Shown piece by piece: positions 1 through 7,966 of a DNA stretch of 64,000 nt. The notes under the pieces were generated by a model. It was not told the origin of the DNA. It saw only the letters and a list, made by a program, of their open reading frames with translations, and made no database searches. How positions within the stretch are numbered: the first letter of the stretch is position 1; each line of letters begins with the position of its first letter. A program made the position numbers and the translations under genes. Source of the stretch: Agromyces sp. NDB4Y10 (GTDB lineage: Bacteria > Actinomycetota > Actinomycetes > Actinomycetales > Microbacteriaceae); assembly GCF_001620055.1 (NCBI RefSeq), contig NZ_LQGY01000014.1, positions 231,977 to 295,976 on the forward strand, read 5' to 3'.

Positions 1-506
1 GCCTCGACCACCTCGTCGGTGCCCGCCTGCCCGAGCCGCAGCGGCACCGGATGCCGGTGCTCGCCCTGCCGGTACACCATCGCCCACTCGTGCAGGCCGA
101 AGCAGCCGAACTGGGCGGGCCGCGCGGCGGTGCGCCGCAGGATCCGCTCGACGACGCCGAGCATCGCGCCCTTCTCGCGCCGCATCGCCGCATGGTCGAC
201 GACGAGGCTGCCGGATGCCGCACCCGGGGCGTACCATCGCCACTCGGCGCGCGGCGAGCCCGCGGCATCCGCCAGCTCGACCCCCGCACCCGGATGCCAC
301 CGGCGCAGCAGGCCGGGGGAGTAGGAGTAGTACGTGAAGAGGAAATCCTCGATCGGGTGGGCCTCGCCGCGGAGGCGCCGTTCGCGGTGAGCCGCCGTGA
401 GCGCGTCGGCGCGATCGGCGTGCGCCTGCTCCCGCGCCAGCCACTCGTCGGCCCCGAGCACCGCGACGGGTGCGCGGAGCGCGGTCGGCTGGGCTGGCGT
501 GGTCAC
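1..506 (-). CDS. Conserved actinobacterial protein (often labelled 3-methyladenine DNA glycosylase), 3' end missing
   Basis: The frame is open from a GTG at 506 to the window edge, giving 168 residues; the C-terminus lies outside. A TATCCT -10 box ends 6 nt before the GTG and no Shine-Dalgarno site is visible, which suggests a leaderless mRNA and supports this start. Recognisable stretches are PIEDFLFTYYSY (about 51-62), RRWHPG (about 68-73) and QFGCFGLHEWAMVYR (about 132-146). I recall this pattern from actinobacterial proteins annotated as 3-methyladenine DNA glycosylase, but I see no helix-hairpin-helix or Tag/AlkA active-site motif, so that name may be a misannotation. The gene is certain; its function is not. 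Confidence 0.75.
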   Translation of the reverse strand, partial: MTTPAQPTALRAPVAVLGADEWLAREQAHADRADALTAAHRERRLRGEAHPIEDFLFTYYSYSPGLLRRWHPGAGVELADAAGSPRAEWRWYAPGAASGSLVVDHAAMRREKGAMLGVVERILRRTAARPAQFGCFGLHEWAMVYRQGEHRHPVPLRLGQAGTDEVVE

Positions 507-546
507 CCGACGAGGATAGGCGGTCGACCCGGGAGCGGCCCGGCCG

Positions 547-957
547 TCACCGGCCCACGGACCAGCCGAGGACCGCGAGCTTCAGCGCGAGGAGGAACCC
601 GCCCACGGTGAGCGGGGTGGTCTCCCGGTCGGGCGTGACGAGCGACTCGCGCCAGACCCGCTCGATCGGGTACCCGATCGACATGATCGCGCCCAGGACG
701 CCGAGCACGCGTGCCGCGAGCACCGGCGGCTTCGGCGCGACGAGCAGCGCCACGCTCGCGGCGCCCTGCACCGCGAGCATCGCGGTCGGCGCCGAGAGCG
801 ACGTGCCCTCGATCCAGTGTCGCCGCCGCATCTCGTCGACCGACCTGATCCGCACGCCCGGGACGTCGCCGGGCAGCCCCTCGCGATAGGCCTTGCGCAG
901 CCCGAGGATGCCGAGCACCAGCTGCGCCACGCCGATCGCCCCCACGATCCGCATCAT
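547..957 (-). CDS. Small integral membrane protein, unknown function
   Basis: This encodes 136 residues starting at the first of two adjacent ATG codons; a longer reading upstream is Arg-rich and looks non-coding. Four hydrophobic segments are visible, near residues 3-20, 55-75, 78-98 and 115-134. A charged stretch, RIRSVDEMRRRHWIEG, follows the first of them. I do not recognise the family. It lies 40 bp downstream of the start of the leftmost gene, on the same strand, and could share a transcript with the TfoX-like gene upstream. A GTG two codons earlier is an alternative start. Confidence 0.75.
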   Translation of the reverse strand: MMRIVGAIGVAQLVLGILGLRKAYREGLPGDVPGVRIRSVDEMRRRHWIEGTSLSAPTAMLAVQGAASVALLVAPKPPVLAARVLGVLGAIMSIGYPIERVWRESLVTPDRETTPLTVGGFLLALKLAVLGWSVGR

Positions 958-1031
958 GCGCACATGGTGGCACCGGGTTGCGCGCGCGGCAAGCCCGGCG
1001 GCGGTGCCCGGTCGTCGTCGCCGGCCCGGGG

Positions 1032-1361
1032 TCACGGACTGATGGAGTCGACGAACGCGTACGCCTCGCCGGCGATGGTGCGCCAGCGTTCCTCGCCCGC
1101 GTCGTACGGCACGACGGCCCATTCGCGCATCGGGCGGCCGCGCATGACCATCGGGTCGAGGCCGAGTTCGCCGATACGCTGCTCGGGCAGCTTCACGACG
1201 AGGTCGCCTGCGGTCGACGCGAACGCGAAGAGCTTGCCGCGCACCGCGAGCCCCTCGGAGCCGAACATGCGCCGCATCGTGACATCCGGTCGCTCGAGCA
1301 CGGCGGCGACCTCGGTCAGCCGCTCGAGGGCGCGTTCCCGGTCGGGATGGGGCTTCGCCAT
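1032..1361 (-). CDS. TfoX/Sxy N-terminal domain protein
   Basis: The 109-residue protein matches the TfoX N-terminal domain. It has an N-terminal amphipathic helix, then MRRMFGSEGLAVRGKLFAF (about 29-47) and a strand-rich core ending near EAYAFVDS. Gammaproteobacterial Sxy has an additional C-terminal domain and controls competence. Actinobacterial single-domain versions are common and their role is unknown, so a competence function should not be assumed. The ATG is preceded by TACGCT ending 6 nt upstream (1368-1373), a leaderless-type promoter. The gene is on the same strand as its neighbours with a small gap. Confidence 0.85.
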   Translation of the reverse strand: MAKPHPDRERALERLTEVAAVLERPDVTMRRMFGSEGLAVRGKLFAFASTAGDLVVKLPEQRIGELGLDPMVMRGRPMREWAVVPYDAGEERWRTIAGEAYAFVDSISP

Positions 1362-1392
1362 GGGCCGAGCGTACGCCCGCCCGCCGACACGC

Positions 1393-1830
1393 TCAGGGCG
1401 TGCGTTCGACCGCGTTCACGCCGCGCACCATCCACTGCTCGGGATTCGACAGCGGCTCGAACCCGAACCGCTCGTACAGCCCGTGCGCGTCGCCGGTCGC
1501 GAGAGCGATGCGCTTCAGCCCCAGCGGGTCGAGGTCGGCGAGCACGAACTCCACGAGGCCGACGCCCACGCCGCGTCCGCGCGCCTCGGGACCGACGATG
1601 ACGTCGCACAGCCACGCGAACGTGACGCCGTCGGTCACCACGCGGGCGTACCCGAGCTGGGCACCCGTCGCCTCGTCGTACGCGCCGTAGTTGCGCGAGC
1701 CCTCGATCGCGGCATCCTGCACCTCGCGGGGCCGGCCGAGCGCCCAGTACGCGTCCTCCGACAGCCAGGCGTGCACGCGCGCCCGATCGAGTTCGGCGGG
1801 GTCTGACGAGAAGCGGATGCCACGGGCCAT
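1393..1830 (-). CDS. GNAT family N-acetyltransferase
   Basis: At 145 residues this has the size of a single GNAT domain. The acetyl-CoA binding loop appears as VGPEARGRGVGVGLVEFVL (about 78-96), followed by a beta-strand and the motif GLYERFGFEPL (about 118-128) typical of the family's C-terminal half. The substrate is unknown. CAGAAT ends 6 nt before the ATG, and no Shine-Dalgarno site is seen, so transcription may be leaderless. Reading continues without overlap toward the TfoX-like gene 31 bp downstream on the same strand. Confidence 0.88.
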   Translation of the reverse strand: MARGIRFSSDPAELDRARVHAWLSEDAYWALGRPREVQDAAIEGSRNYGAYDEATGAQLGYARVVTDGVTFAWLCDVIVGPEARGRGVGVGLVEFVLADLDPLGLKRIALATGDAHGLYERFGFEPLSNPEQWMVRGVNAVERTP

Positions 1831-1887
1831 CCGCCGATTCTGCCAGCCCCGCCCCGCCCGCCCCCTCTCCCCGCCCCCCGTCCCTGT

Positions 1888-1971
1888 CCCGCCCGCGGGC
1901 GCGCTGAAATGACGCGAACTGCTCCACGCCGCCCGCCGGGCAGCGTTTCACGTCATCTCACCGCGGGCGGG
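1888..1971. repeat. Intergenic inverted-repeat element, GATGACG family, copy 1
   Basis: Nested inverted repeats: outer GC-rich arms at 1888-1898 and 1961-1971, and inner arms TGAAATGACGCGAA (1905-1918) and TTCACGTCATCTCA (1947-1960), complementary at 12 of 14 positions. A second element with the same inner core lies at 47941-48002. It sits between two genes on the minus strand. It may be a terminator for the acdS operon, an extragenic palindrome family, or a structured RNA. Confidence 0.65.
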
Positions 1972-1999
1972 GGGCAGGCTCGCCGCGGGCGGGCAGCGG

Positions 2000-3022
2000 T
2001 CAGTGGTAGCGGCCGGAGTAGGCGTTGAGGGCCGGCTGCCCGCCGAGGTGGGCGTAGAGCACGTTCGAGTCCTTCGGGATGTCGCCGCTCGACACGAGGT
2101 CGATGAGCCCGGCCATCGACTTGCCCTCGTAGACCGGGTCGAGGATGACGCCCTCGAGGCGTCCGGTCAGGCGCATCGCCTCGTCGGTCGAGGCGACCGG
2201 GATGCCGTAGAGGTCGCCCGCCCAGCCCTCGAGGACCGTGATCTCGTCGTCGCGGAGGTCGCGCCCGACACCGATGGTCTCGGCGGTGTTCCGTGCGATC
2301 CGGGCGACCTGGTCGCGCGTCTCGTCGATCTTCGCCGACGCGTCGATCCCGATGACCCGGCGCGGCCGCCCGCCGAAGTTGTGCTCGAGGTCGGCGAAGC
2401 CCGCGATCATGCCCGCGTGCGTCGACCCGGTGACCGAGCACACGACGATCGTGTCGAAGAAGACGCCGAGCTCGGCCTCCTGCGCGGCGACCTCGTGGGC
2501 CCAGTTCGCGAAGCCGAGTCCGCCGAGCGGGTGGTCGGATGCGCCCGCCGGGATCGGGTACGGCGTGCCGCCGCCGGCTTCGACATCAGCGATGGCCCGC
2601 TTCCACGACTCGCGGAAGCCGATGCTGAAGCCCGCGGGCGACAGCCGCACGTCGGCGCCCATGAGCCGGGACAGCATGATGTTGCCGACGCGGTCGTTCA
2701 CCGAGTCGGGCCAGTCGACCCAGTGCTCCTGCACGAGCACGGCCTTCATGCCGAGGTGCGCCGCGACGGCCGCCACCTGCCGGGTGTGGTTCGACTGCAC
2801 GCCGCCGATGGAGACGAGCGTGTCGGCGCCCTTCGCGAGCGCGTCGGGCACGAGGTACTCGAGCTTGCGGGTCTTGTTGCCGCCGAAGGCGAGGCCGGAG
2901 TTCACGTCCTCCCGCTTCATCCAGACGCGGGCGCCGCCGAGGTGGGCGCTCAGGCGGTCGACCGGATGGATCGGGCTCGGCCCGAACGTCAGCCGGTGGC
3001 GGGGGAAGTCGGCGAGGGCCAT
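2000..3022 (-). CDS. acdS: 1-aminocyclopropane-1-carboxylate deaminase
   Basis: This PLP enzyme splits ACC, the plant ethylene precursor, into 2-oxobutyrate and ammonia. The 340-residue length is normal. Family landmarks in order: [15 protein letters not shown] (about 11-25), the PLP-lysine segment [14 protein letters not shown] with Lys50, [12 protein letters not shown] with Ser77, and DPVYEGKSM with Tyr298 and Glu299. Glu299 and Leu326 (YAHLGG) match the residues that, as I recall, separate true ACC deaminases (Glu, Leu) from D-cysteine desulfhydrases. AGAAGGAG precedes the ATG. The start lies inside the 3' end of the gntR gene (34-bp overlap), so the two form an operon with likely translational coupling. 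Confidence 0.95.
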   Translation of the reverse strand: MALADFPRHRLTFGPSPIHPVDRLSAHLGGARVWMKREDVNSGLAFGGNKTRKLEYLVPDALAKGADTLVSIGGVQSNHTRQVAAVAAHLGMKAVLVQEHWVDWPDSVNDRVGNIMLSRLMGADVRLSPAGFSIGFRESWKRAIADVEAGGGTPYPIPAGASDHPLGGLGFANWAHEVAAQEAELGVFFDTIVVCSVTGSTHAGMIAGFADLEHNFGGRPRRVIGIDASAKIDETRDQVARIARNTAETIGVGRDLRDDEITVLEGWAGDLYGIPVASTDEAMRLTGRLEGVILDPVYEGKSMAGLIDLVSSGDIPKDSNVLYAHLGGQPALNAYSGRYH

Positions 3023-3720
3023 GGTGCTCCTTCTGCGGGTGGGGTGGTGGCGGAGTCGGCCTCGTCGTCGAGGTGGAGGAGGCGGCCGAGCGTCGACCAG
3101 TTCTCGTGCGTCGCCCGGGCGGCGTCATCCGCTCGCCCCTCGGCGCACAGCGCGATGATGCGGTCGTGGTCGGCGACCGAGCCGCGGCCGGCGAGCGAGC
3201 CGAAGCGTGCGCGCTCGAGGCGCCGCAGCAGCGGGGTGACCTGTTCGAGCAGGCCGGGCAGCAGCGGATTCGCGCTCGCCTCGACGGCGACCGCGTGGAA
3301 CGCGTCGTCGGCGGCGATGGCCGCGTCGACGTCGTCGGCGCCGAGCGCGGCCGCGAAGCGCGCGTTGGCGTTGCTCATCGCCTCGAGGTCGGTCCAGGTG
3401 AGCTGCGGCACCGCATCGCGCACGGCGAGTTCGTGCAGCGACGCCGCGATGCGCTGCGCGGCGAGGGCCGTGCGCGTGTCGAGCGGCGCGACGACGGTCT
3501 GCTTGGCGCGGCGGGTGTGCACGAGGCCGGCGAGTTCGAGGCGCGCGATGGCCTCGCGGATGGGGGTGCGGCTCACGCCGAGCCACTCCTCGAGCTCGGG
3601 GTCGCGCAGGCGCTCGCCCGGTGCGAGGTCGCCCGACACGATCGCGTCGCGCAGCTGCGCGTAGGCGTAGTCGCGCAGCGACTTCGGTCGCTCGGCGGGC
3701 GAGCGGGCGGGCAGTGGCAT
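2989..3720 (-). CDS. GntR/FadR-family regulator, probable controller of acdS
   Basis: The 243-residue protein has an N-terminal winged helix (about 15-75; [15 protein letters not shown] then [17 protein letters not shown]) and an all-helical FCD-type effector domain (about 90-225) with the usual spaced His/Asp residues ([16 protein letters not shown]). The ATG at 3720 was chosen because the reading upstream of it is low-complexity and because a perfect palindrome, TGCAATATATTGCA, abuts it. A -10-like TGCAAT sits 7 nt before the ATG, consistent with a leaderless, self-repressed transcript. ACC or a related amino acid is the likely ligand (inference from the operon with acdS). Confidence 0.9.
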   Translation of the reverse strand: MPLPARSPAERPKSLRDYAYAQLRDAIVSGDLAPGERLRDPELEEWLGVSRTPIREAIARLELAGLVHTRRAKQTVVAPLDTRTALAAQRIAASLHELAVRDAVPQLTWTDLEAMSNANARFAAALGADDVDAAIAADDAFHAVAVEASANPLLPGLLEQVTPLLRRLERARFGSLAGRGSVADHDRIIALCAEGRADDAARATHENWSTLGRLLHLDDEADSATTPPAEGAPWPSPTSPATG

Positions 3721-3733
3721 GCAATATATTGCA
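3720..3733. promoter_or_regulatory. Palindromic operator TGCAATATATTGCA for the GntR regulator
   Basis: A perfect 14-bp palindrome and a conspicuous AT island in a region above 70% G+C. It touches the first base of the gntR start codon and covers its putative -10 box, so binding would block transcription of gntR-acdS. The form fits FadR-type GntR operators. Confidence 0.7.
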
Positions 3734-3734
3734 G

Positions 3735-3752
3735 CGGATGCCGCGGCATCCG
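3735..3752. repeat. Inverted pair of the GGATGCCGC word
   Basis: CGGATGCCGCGGCATCCG is a perfect 18-bp palindrome made of two head-to-head copies of the abundant word. It sits 1 bp beyond the GntR operator, in the divergent region between gntR and the VOC gene. Confidence 0.6.
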
Positions 3753-3877
3753 TCAACTCTTCGGTGTCCCGGCGTCGGGGGTCGCGGCATGTCGGCGGGC
3801 GGGCGTACCGTGTGCGGCATCCGGAGCGTGGCATCCGCTCGACGGGCGCCGACGCTCGACGCAGACCTGGAGGAACC

Positions 3878-4309
3878 ATGGCCAACCTCGTCGTGCACTT
3901 CGAGATCCACGCGACCGAGCCGCAGCGGCTCGTCGACTTCTACAGCGAGCTGCTCGGCTGGCGGTTCAGCCAGTACGGCGACACGCCCTACTGGCTGATC
4001 GACACCGGTGAGGGCGCCATCGGCAACACGTCCGGCACCGCCGGCATGGGCATCAACGGCGGACTCACGCAGCGCGAGGGGCCACGACCCGAGCCGGGCG
4101 CGGCGATCAACGGCTGCAACATCGTCGTCGGCGTCGACGGGAGCGTCGACGACCTCATGCGCCGCGGCATCGAGCTCGGCGCCACCGAGGCCATGCCCGC
4201 CGAGGACATGGAGGGCATCGGTCGCGGCGGCTACCTGCTCGACCCCGACGGCAACCTGTTCGGCATGCTGTCGCCCGTGCTCTCCGACGGCCGCACGATG
4301 ATGACGTAG
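3878..4309 (+). CDS. VOC (glyoxalase-fold) family protein
   Basis: The 143-residue protein carries two beta-alpha-beta-beta-beta halves. The first opens MANLVVHFEIHATEPQRLVD and runs to FYSELLGWRFSQYG; the second contains NIVVGVDGSVDDLMRRG and ends GGYLLDPDGNLFGMLSP, the usual terminal motif with the last metal ligand region. GGAGGAACC lies just before the ATG at 3878, which is why I prefer it to the in-frame ATG at 3719. Substrate is unknown. It is divergent from gntR-acdS, but the distance from the operator (about 150 bp) makes joint control uncertain. Confidence 0.88.
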   Translation: MANLVVHFEIHATEPQRLVDFYSELLGWRFSQYGDTPYWLIDTGEGAIGNTSGTAGMGINGGLTQREGPRPEPGAAINGCNIVVGVDGSVDDLMRRGIELGATEAMPAEDMEGIGRGGYLLDPDGNLFGMLSPVLSDGRTMMT

Positions 4310-4364
4310 TACCCTACGGCGGGCGGAACCGCGGCGGGCGACCCGGCCGCCGCGGGAGGAACGA

Positions 4365-5867
4365 GTGACGACCAGCGACGCGCAGGGCGGGCAGTCCGCG
4401 GCATCCGCCGGCGGCGCCTCGGCGTCGGGAGCCCCGGCCTCGGTGAAGGTCGGCGTCGTCACGCTCGCCGCGATCGTCGTCGGGTCCATGGTCGGCGCGG
4501 GCGTGTTCTCGCTGCCGAGCCGCTTCGCCGAGCAGACCGGCGTCGTCGGCGCGCTCGTGGCGTGGGGCATCGCCGGGCTCGGCATGCTCACGCTCGCCAT
4601 CGCGTTCCAGCGGCTCGCCGTCCGGCGGCCCGACCTCGACGCGGGCGTCTACGCCTACGCCAAGGAGGGCTTCGGGGAGCTGCTCGGCTTCTTCTCCGCG
4701 TTCGGCTACTGGGCGAGCGCATGCGTCGGCAACGTCACCTACTGGGTGCTGATCATGTCGACGGTCGGCGCGGTCGTGCCCGCGCTCGGCGACGGCGACA
4801 CGGTGCTCGCGATCCTCGTCTCGTCGATCGGGCTGTGGGGGTTCTTCCTCCTCGTGCGGCGGGGCGTGCGCGAGGCGACCGCGCTGAACCGCATCGTCAC
4901 GATCGCGAAGCTCGTGCCGATCCTCGTGTTCGTGCTGCTCGCCCTGTTCGTGTTCGACCCGGAGGTGTTCGCGGGCAACCTGTTCGGCAGCGGAGCGGCC
5001 GGCGGCGCGGCATCCGTCGACGGGGCCACCCTGTTCGAGCAGGTGCAGGGCACGATGCTCGTCACCGTGTTCGTGTTCCTCGGCGTCGAGGGGGCGAGCG
5101 TGTACTCGCGGCACGCCAGGCGGCGAGCGGATGTCGGCCGGGCCACCGTGTTCGGCTTCCTCGCCGTGTTCGCGGTGTTCGCGTCGGTCACGATCGTCTC
5201 GTACGGCGTGCTGCCCGCCGCCGAGCTCGCGTCGCTGCGCCAGCCGTCGATGGCGGGCGTGCTCGAGGCCGCGGTCGGCCCGTGGGGTGCAGTGCTCGTC
5301 AGCATCGGCCTGATCGTGTCGGTGCTCGGCGCCTACCTGGCGTGGACGCTCATGGCCGCCGAGGTCGTCTTCATGGCCGCCCGCGACGGCGACATGCCGC
5401 GGGCGCTCGCCCGCCAGAACGACCGCGACGTGCCGGTGGGGGCGCTCCTGGCCTCCACGGTGTTCGCGCAGGCGATCCTCGTCGTGGCGTACTTCTCGAC
5501 CGACGCGTTCGACTTCGCGCTCGACATGACGAGCGCGCTGGCGCTCATCCCGTACCTGTTCGCGGCGGGGTTCATGCTGAAGATCGCCGTCGGCCGACGT
5601 GCGCCCGGCGTCCGAGGCCGCGCCGGCGACGTCGTGATCGGCGTGATCGCGACGGTGTACGTGGTGTTCCTGCTGCTGGGTGCCGGGCTCACGTACGTGC
5701 TCGTCTCATTCATCGTGCAGGCGCCCGCGACGATCCTGTTCCTGCTCGCACGACGCGAGCAGGGGCGACGGATGCTGCGCCCGGGCGAGGCGGTCATCCT
5801 CGCGCTCGCCGTGGCGGCCGCCGTCGTGGGCGTGGTCGGCCTCGCCACCGGGTGGATCGTGCTCTGA
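4365..5867 (+). CDS. APC-superfamily amino acid permease (basic amino acid/polyamine antiporter type)
   Basis: At 500 residues with about 12 hydrophobic segments, this has the size and pattern of the APA subfamily (ArcD/LysP/YdgI-like). The first membrane segment holds the substrate-contact stretch IVVGSMVGAGVFSLPSRFAEQ split around residues 37-57, followed by DAGVYAYAKEGFGELLGFFSAFGYW, a signature of arginine/ornithine- and putrescine-type antiporters. A short Ala/Ser/Gly-rich tail precedes the first helix. GGGAGGAAC lies just before the GTG start. No decarboxylase or deiminase gene adjoins it, so the substrate is open; import of a basic amino acid is the likeliest guess. Confidence 0.88.
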   Translation: MTTSDAQGGQSAASAGGASASGAPASVKVGVVTLAAIVVGSMVGAGVFSLPSRFAEQTGVVGALVAWGIAGLGMLTLAIAFQRLAVRRPDLDAGVYAYAKEGFGELLGFFSAFGYWASACVGNVTYWVLIMSTVGAVVPALGDGDTVLAILVSSIGLWGFFLLVRRGVREATALNRIVTIAKLVPILVFVLLALFVFDPEVFAGNLFGSGAAGGAASVDGATLFEQVQGTMLVTVFVFLGVEGASVYSRHARRRADVGRATVFGFLAVFAVFASVTIVSYGVLPAAELASLRQPSMAGVLEAAVGPWGAVLVSIGLIVSVLGAYLAWTLMAAEVVFMAARDGDMPRALARQNDRDVPVGALLASTVFAQAILVVAYFSTDAFDFALDMTSALALIPYLFAAGFMLKIAVGRRAPGVRGRAGDVVIGVIATVYVVFLLLGAGLTYVLVSFIVQAPATILFLLARREQGRRMLRPGEAVILALAVAAAVVGVVGLATGWIVL

Positions 5868-6005
5868 CGCGCGCGGCGTCGGCGTCCCGCTCCTCGCGGG
5901 GACGCGACACGCCGTCGGCGCGCGAGCACGCGCGGCGTGTCGGGTCTCCTCGAGGGCGCGGCGCAACCCGGTGCGCGTGTCGGCGGGCGGTGCGAGGATG
6001 AGCGC

Positions 6006-7529
6006 GTGCTGCTCGATGAGCTCGTCGCAACCGCGGAACGCGTCGCCGCCACCCGGTCGCGCCTGGCGAAGGTCGACGCGCTCGCCGAGGTGCTCGGCCG
6101 TCTCGAGCCCGACGAGATCGCGCCCGCGGTCGGGTTCCTCGTGGGCAAGGCCCGACAGGGGCGGGTCGGCGTCGGGTGGCGCGGCCTCTCCGGGGCGATG
6201 GGCGAGCCGGCGGATGCCGCGTCCCTGACGATCGCCGACCTCGACGCCGCGCTCGACGAGCTCGCTGCGGCATCCGGTGCCGGCTCGACGGCCGCCCGAG
6301 CCGCCACGTTGGGCGACCTCGGCGCGCGAGCGACCACCCGCGAACAGGACTTCATCACGCGGGTGCTCCTCGGCGAGGTGCGCACGGGCGCGCTCGAGGG
6401 CGTCGTGACCGACGCGATCGCGCGGGCCGCCGACCGACCCGGTGAGGTCGTGCGCCGTGCGGCGATGCTCTCGGGCGACCTCGGCGAGACCGCGCGGCTC
6501 GCCCTCACCGGCGCGCCGGGCGAGCTCGAGTCGGTCGGACTCGTCGTGGGCCGGCCCGTGCAACCGATGCTCGCGGCATCCGCCCCCACCGCGGCCGCGG
6601 CGATCGAGCAGGTCGGCGAGGCGTCGGTCGAGTACAAGCTCGACGGCGCGCGCATCCAGGTGCACCGGTCGGGCGACGAGGTGCGGGTGTTCACTCGCAA
6701 CCTCGCCGACATCACGCACCGCGTGCCCGAGGTCGTCGAGGTCGCGCGCGGCCTGCCGGTGACCGACGTGATCCTCGACGGCGAGACGCTCTCGCTCGAC
6801 GAGGACGGCGGGCCGCGGCCCTTCCAGGACACCATGGCGCGATTCGGCGCCGACGTCGCGCGCGAGGTGCTGCTGCATCCGTGGTTCTTCGACGTGCTGC
6901 ATGTCGACGGGCGCGACCTGCTCGACGAACCCCTGTCGGCGCGGCTCGGCGAGCTCGAGCGCATCGCCGGGCCGCACCGCATTCCCGGCGAGGTGACCGC
7001 CGATCCCGAGTCCGCTGAACGCATCTCGCGCGAGGCGCTCGAGGCGGGGCACGAGGGCGTGCTCGTGAAGGGCGTCGGGTCGCCCTATGCGGCCGGGCGG
7101 CGGGGCTCGAGCTGGATCAAGGTCAAGCCCGTGCACACGTACGACCTCGTCGTGCTCGGCGTCGAGTGGGGGTCGGGCCGCCGCACGGGGTGGCTGTCGA
7201 ACCTGCACCTCGGCGCGCTCGACCCCGTGGGCGAGTTCGGCGAACCGGGCGGGTTCGTCATGGTCGGCAAGACCTTCAAGGGACTCACCGACGAGCTGCT
7301 GCGATGGCAGACCGAGCACTTCGCGCAGCTCGAGACGCGGCGCACCGCGTCGACCGTGTTCGTCGAGCCGACCACGGTCGTCGAGATCGCGATCGACGGC
7401 GTGCAGCGCTCGACCCGCTACCCCGGCGGCGTTGCGCTCCGGTTCGCTCGGGTCAAGCGCTACCGCGACGACAAGCCCGCGGCCGAGGCCGACACGATCC
7501 AGACGCTGCGCGGACTGCTGCGCGGCTGA
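6006..7529 (+). CDS. ligB: ATP-dependent DNA ligase
   Basis: Starting at the GTG at 6006 gives 507 residues, the length I recall for mycobacterial LigB; the reading upstream is non-conserved and a -10-like GAGGAT lies 6 nt before the GTG. Domains: N-terminal DNA-binding helices (1-195), adenylation domain with nucleophile Lys211 in VEYKLDGARIQVHR, the motif III/IIIa stretch VILDGETLSL and WFFDVLHVDGRDLL, motif IV EGVLVKG, motif V SSWIKVKPV, and a C-terminal OB domain to the end. It seals nicks using ATP. It is not associated with Ku or LigD here, so a role in end-joining is not indicated. Confidence 0.95.
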   Translation: MLLDELVATAERVAATRSRLAKVDALAEVLGRLEPDEIAPAVGFLVGKARQGRVGVGWRGLSGAMGEPADAASLTIADLDAALDELAAASGAGSTAARAATLGDLGARATTREQDFITRVLLGEVRTGALEGVVTDAIARAADRPGEVVRRAAMLSGDLGETARLALTGAPGELESVGLVVGRPVQPMLAASAPTAAAAIEQVGEASVEYKLDGARIQVHRSGDEVRVFTRNLADITHRVPEVVEVARGLPVTDVILDGETLSLDEDGGPRPFQDTMARFGADVAREVLLHPWFFDVLHVDGRDLLDEPLSARLGELERIAGPHRIPGEVTADPESAERISREALEAGHEGVLVKGVGSPYAAGRRGSSWIKVKPVHTYDLVVLGVEWGSGRRTGWLSNLHLGALDPVGEFGEPGGFVMVGKTFKGLTDELLRWQTEHFAQLETRRTASTVFVEPTTVVEIAIDGVQRSTRYPGGVALRFARVKRYRDDKPAAEADTIQTLRGLLRG

Positions 7530-7547
7530 AACGAGAGGAGCATCCGG

Positions 7548-7955
7548 ATGGCAGAGCGACCAGGACGAGTGCGCCAGCTGCGGCTCGTCGTCGAGGCCGA
7601 CGACTTCGAGGCGGCGCTGCGCTTCTACCGCGATGTGCTGGGCATGCCCGAGTCCGAGGCGTACAGCGGCCCGGATGGCGCGGAGGTGGTGATCCTCGAC
7701 GCGGGTCGCGCGACGCTCGAGCTCTCGAACCCGGCGCAGGTGCGATTCATCGACCGCGTCGAGACCGACGGCGGCCGGAGCGACCACCTGCGGGTCGCGT
7801 TCGAGGTCGACGACGCGGCATCCGTGGCCGACGAGCTCGTCGACGCCGGTGCCGACCTCGAGGCGTCCGCGCGCGAGACGCCGTGGCGGTCGGTCAACGC
7901 TCGGCTGCGCGGGCCGGCGGGCGTGCAGCTCACGATCTTCCAGGAGCTCGACTGA
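7548..7955 (+). CDS. VOC (glyoxalase-fold) family protein
   Basis: The 135-residue single VOC unit opens RQLRLVVEADDFEAALRFYRDVLGMP, has a middle strand AEVVILDAGRATLEL and a second half beginning LRVAFEVDDAASVADELVDAG, ending RLRGPAGVQLTIFQEL. GAGAGGAG precedes the ATG, and the gap to the ligase stop is only 18 bp, so the two are probably cotranscribed. The fold is shared by glyoxalases, dioxygenases and bleomycin/fosfomycin resistance proteins; nothing here selects among them. Confidence 0.87.
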   Translation: MAERPGRVRQLRLVVEADDFEAALRFYRDVLGMPESEAYSGPDGAEVVILDAGRATLELSNPAQVRFIDRVETDGGRSDHLRVAFEVDDAASVADELVDAGADLEASARETPWRSVNARLRGPAGVQLTIFQELD

Positions 7956-7966
7956 GCCGGCTCAGT
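7951..7966. terminator. Perfect palindrome spanning two convergent stop codons
   Basis: ACTGAGCCGGCTCAGT is a 16-bp perfect palindrome that contains the TGA stops of both the VOC gene (7953-7955) and the opposing RibD-like gene (7962-7964). It could act as a short bidirectional terminator, though it lacks a loop spacer and T-run. Confidence 0.4.

Noticed and set aside
2000..3022. D-cysteine desulfhydrase identity for the PLP enzyme
   Set aside because: The residues Glu299 and Leu326 follow the ACC deaminase pattern, and overall similarity to AcdS is high along the whole length.
5937..6005. Upstream ATG at 5937 for the DNA ligase
   Set aside because: The GTG at 6006 gives 507 residues, as in mycobacterial LigB, and the extension has no conservation signal.
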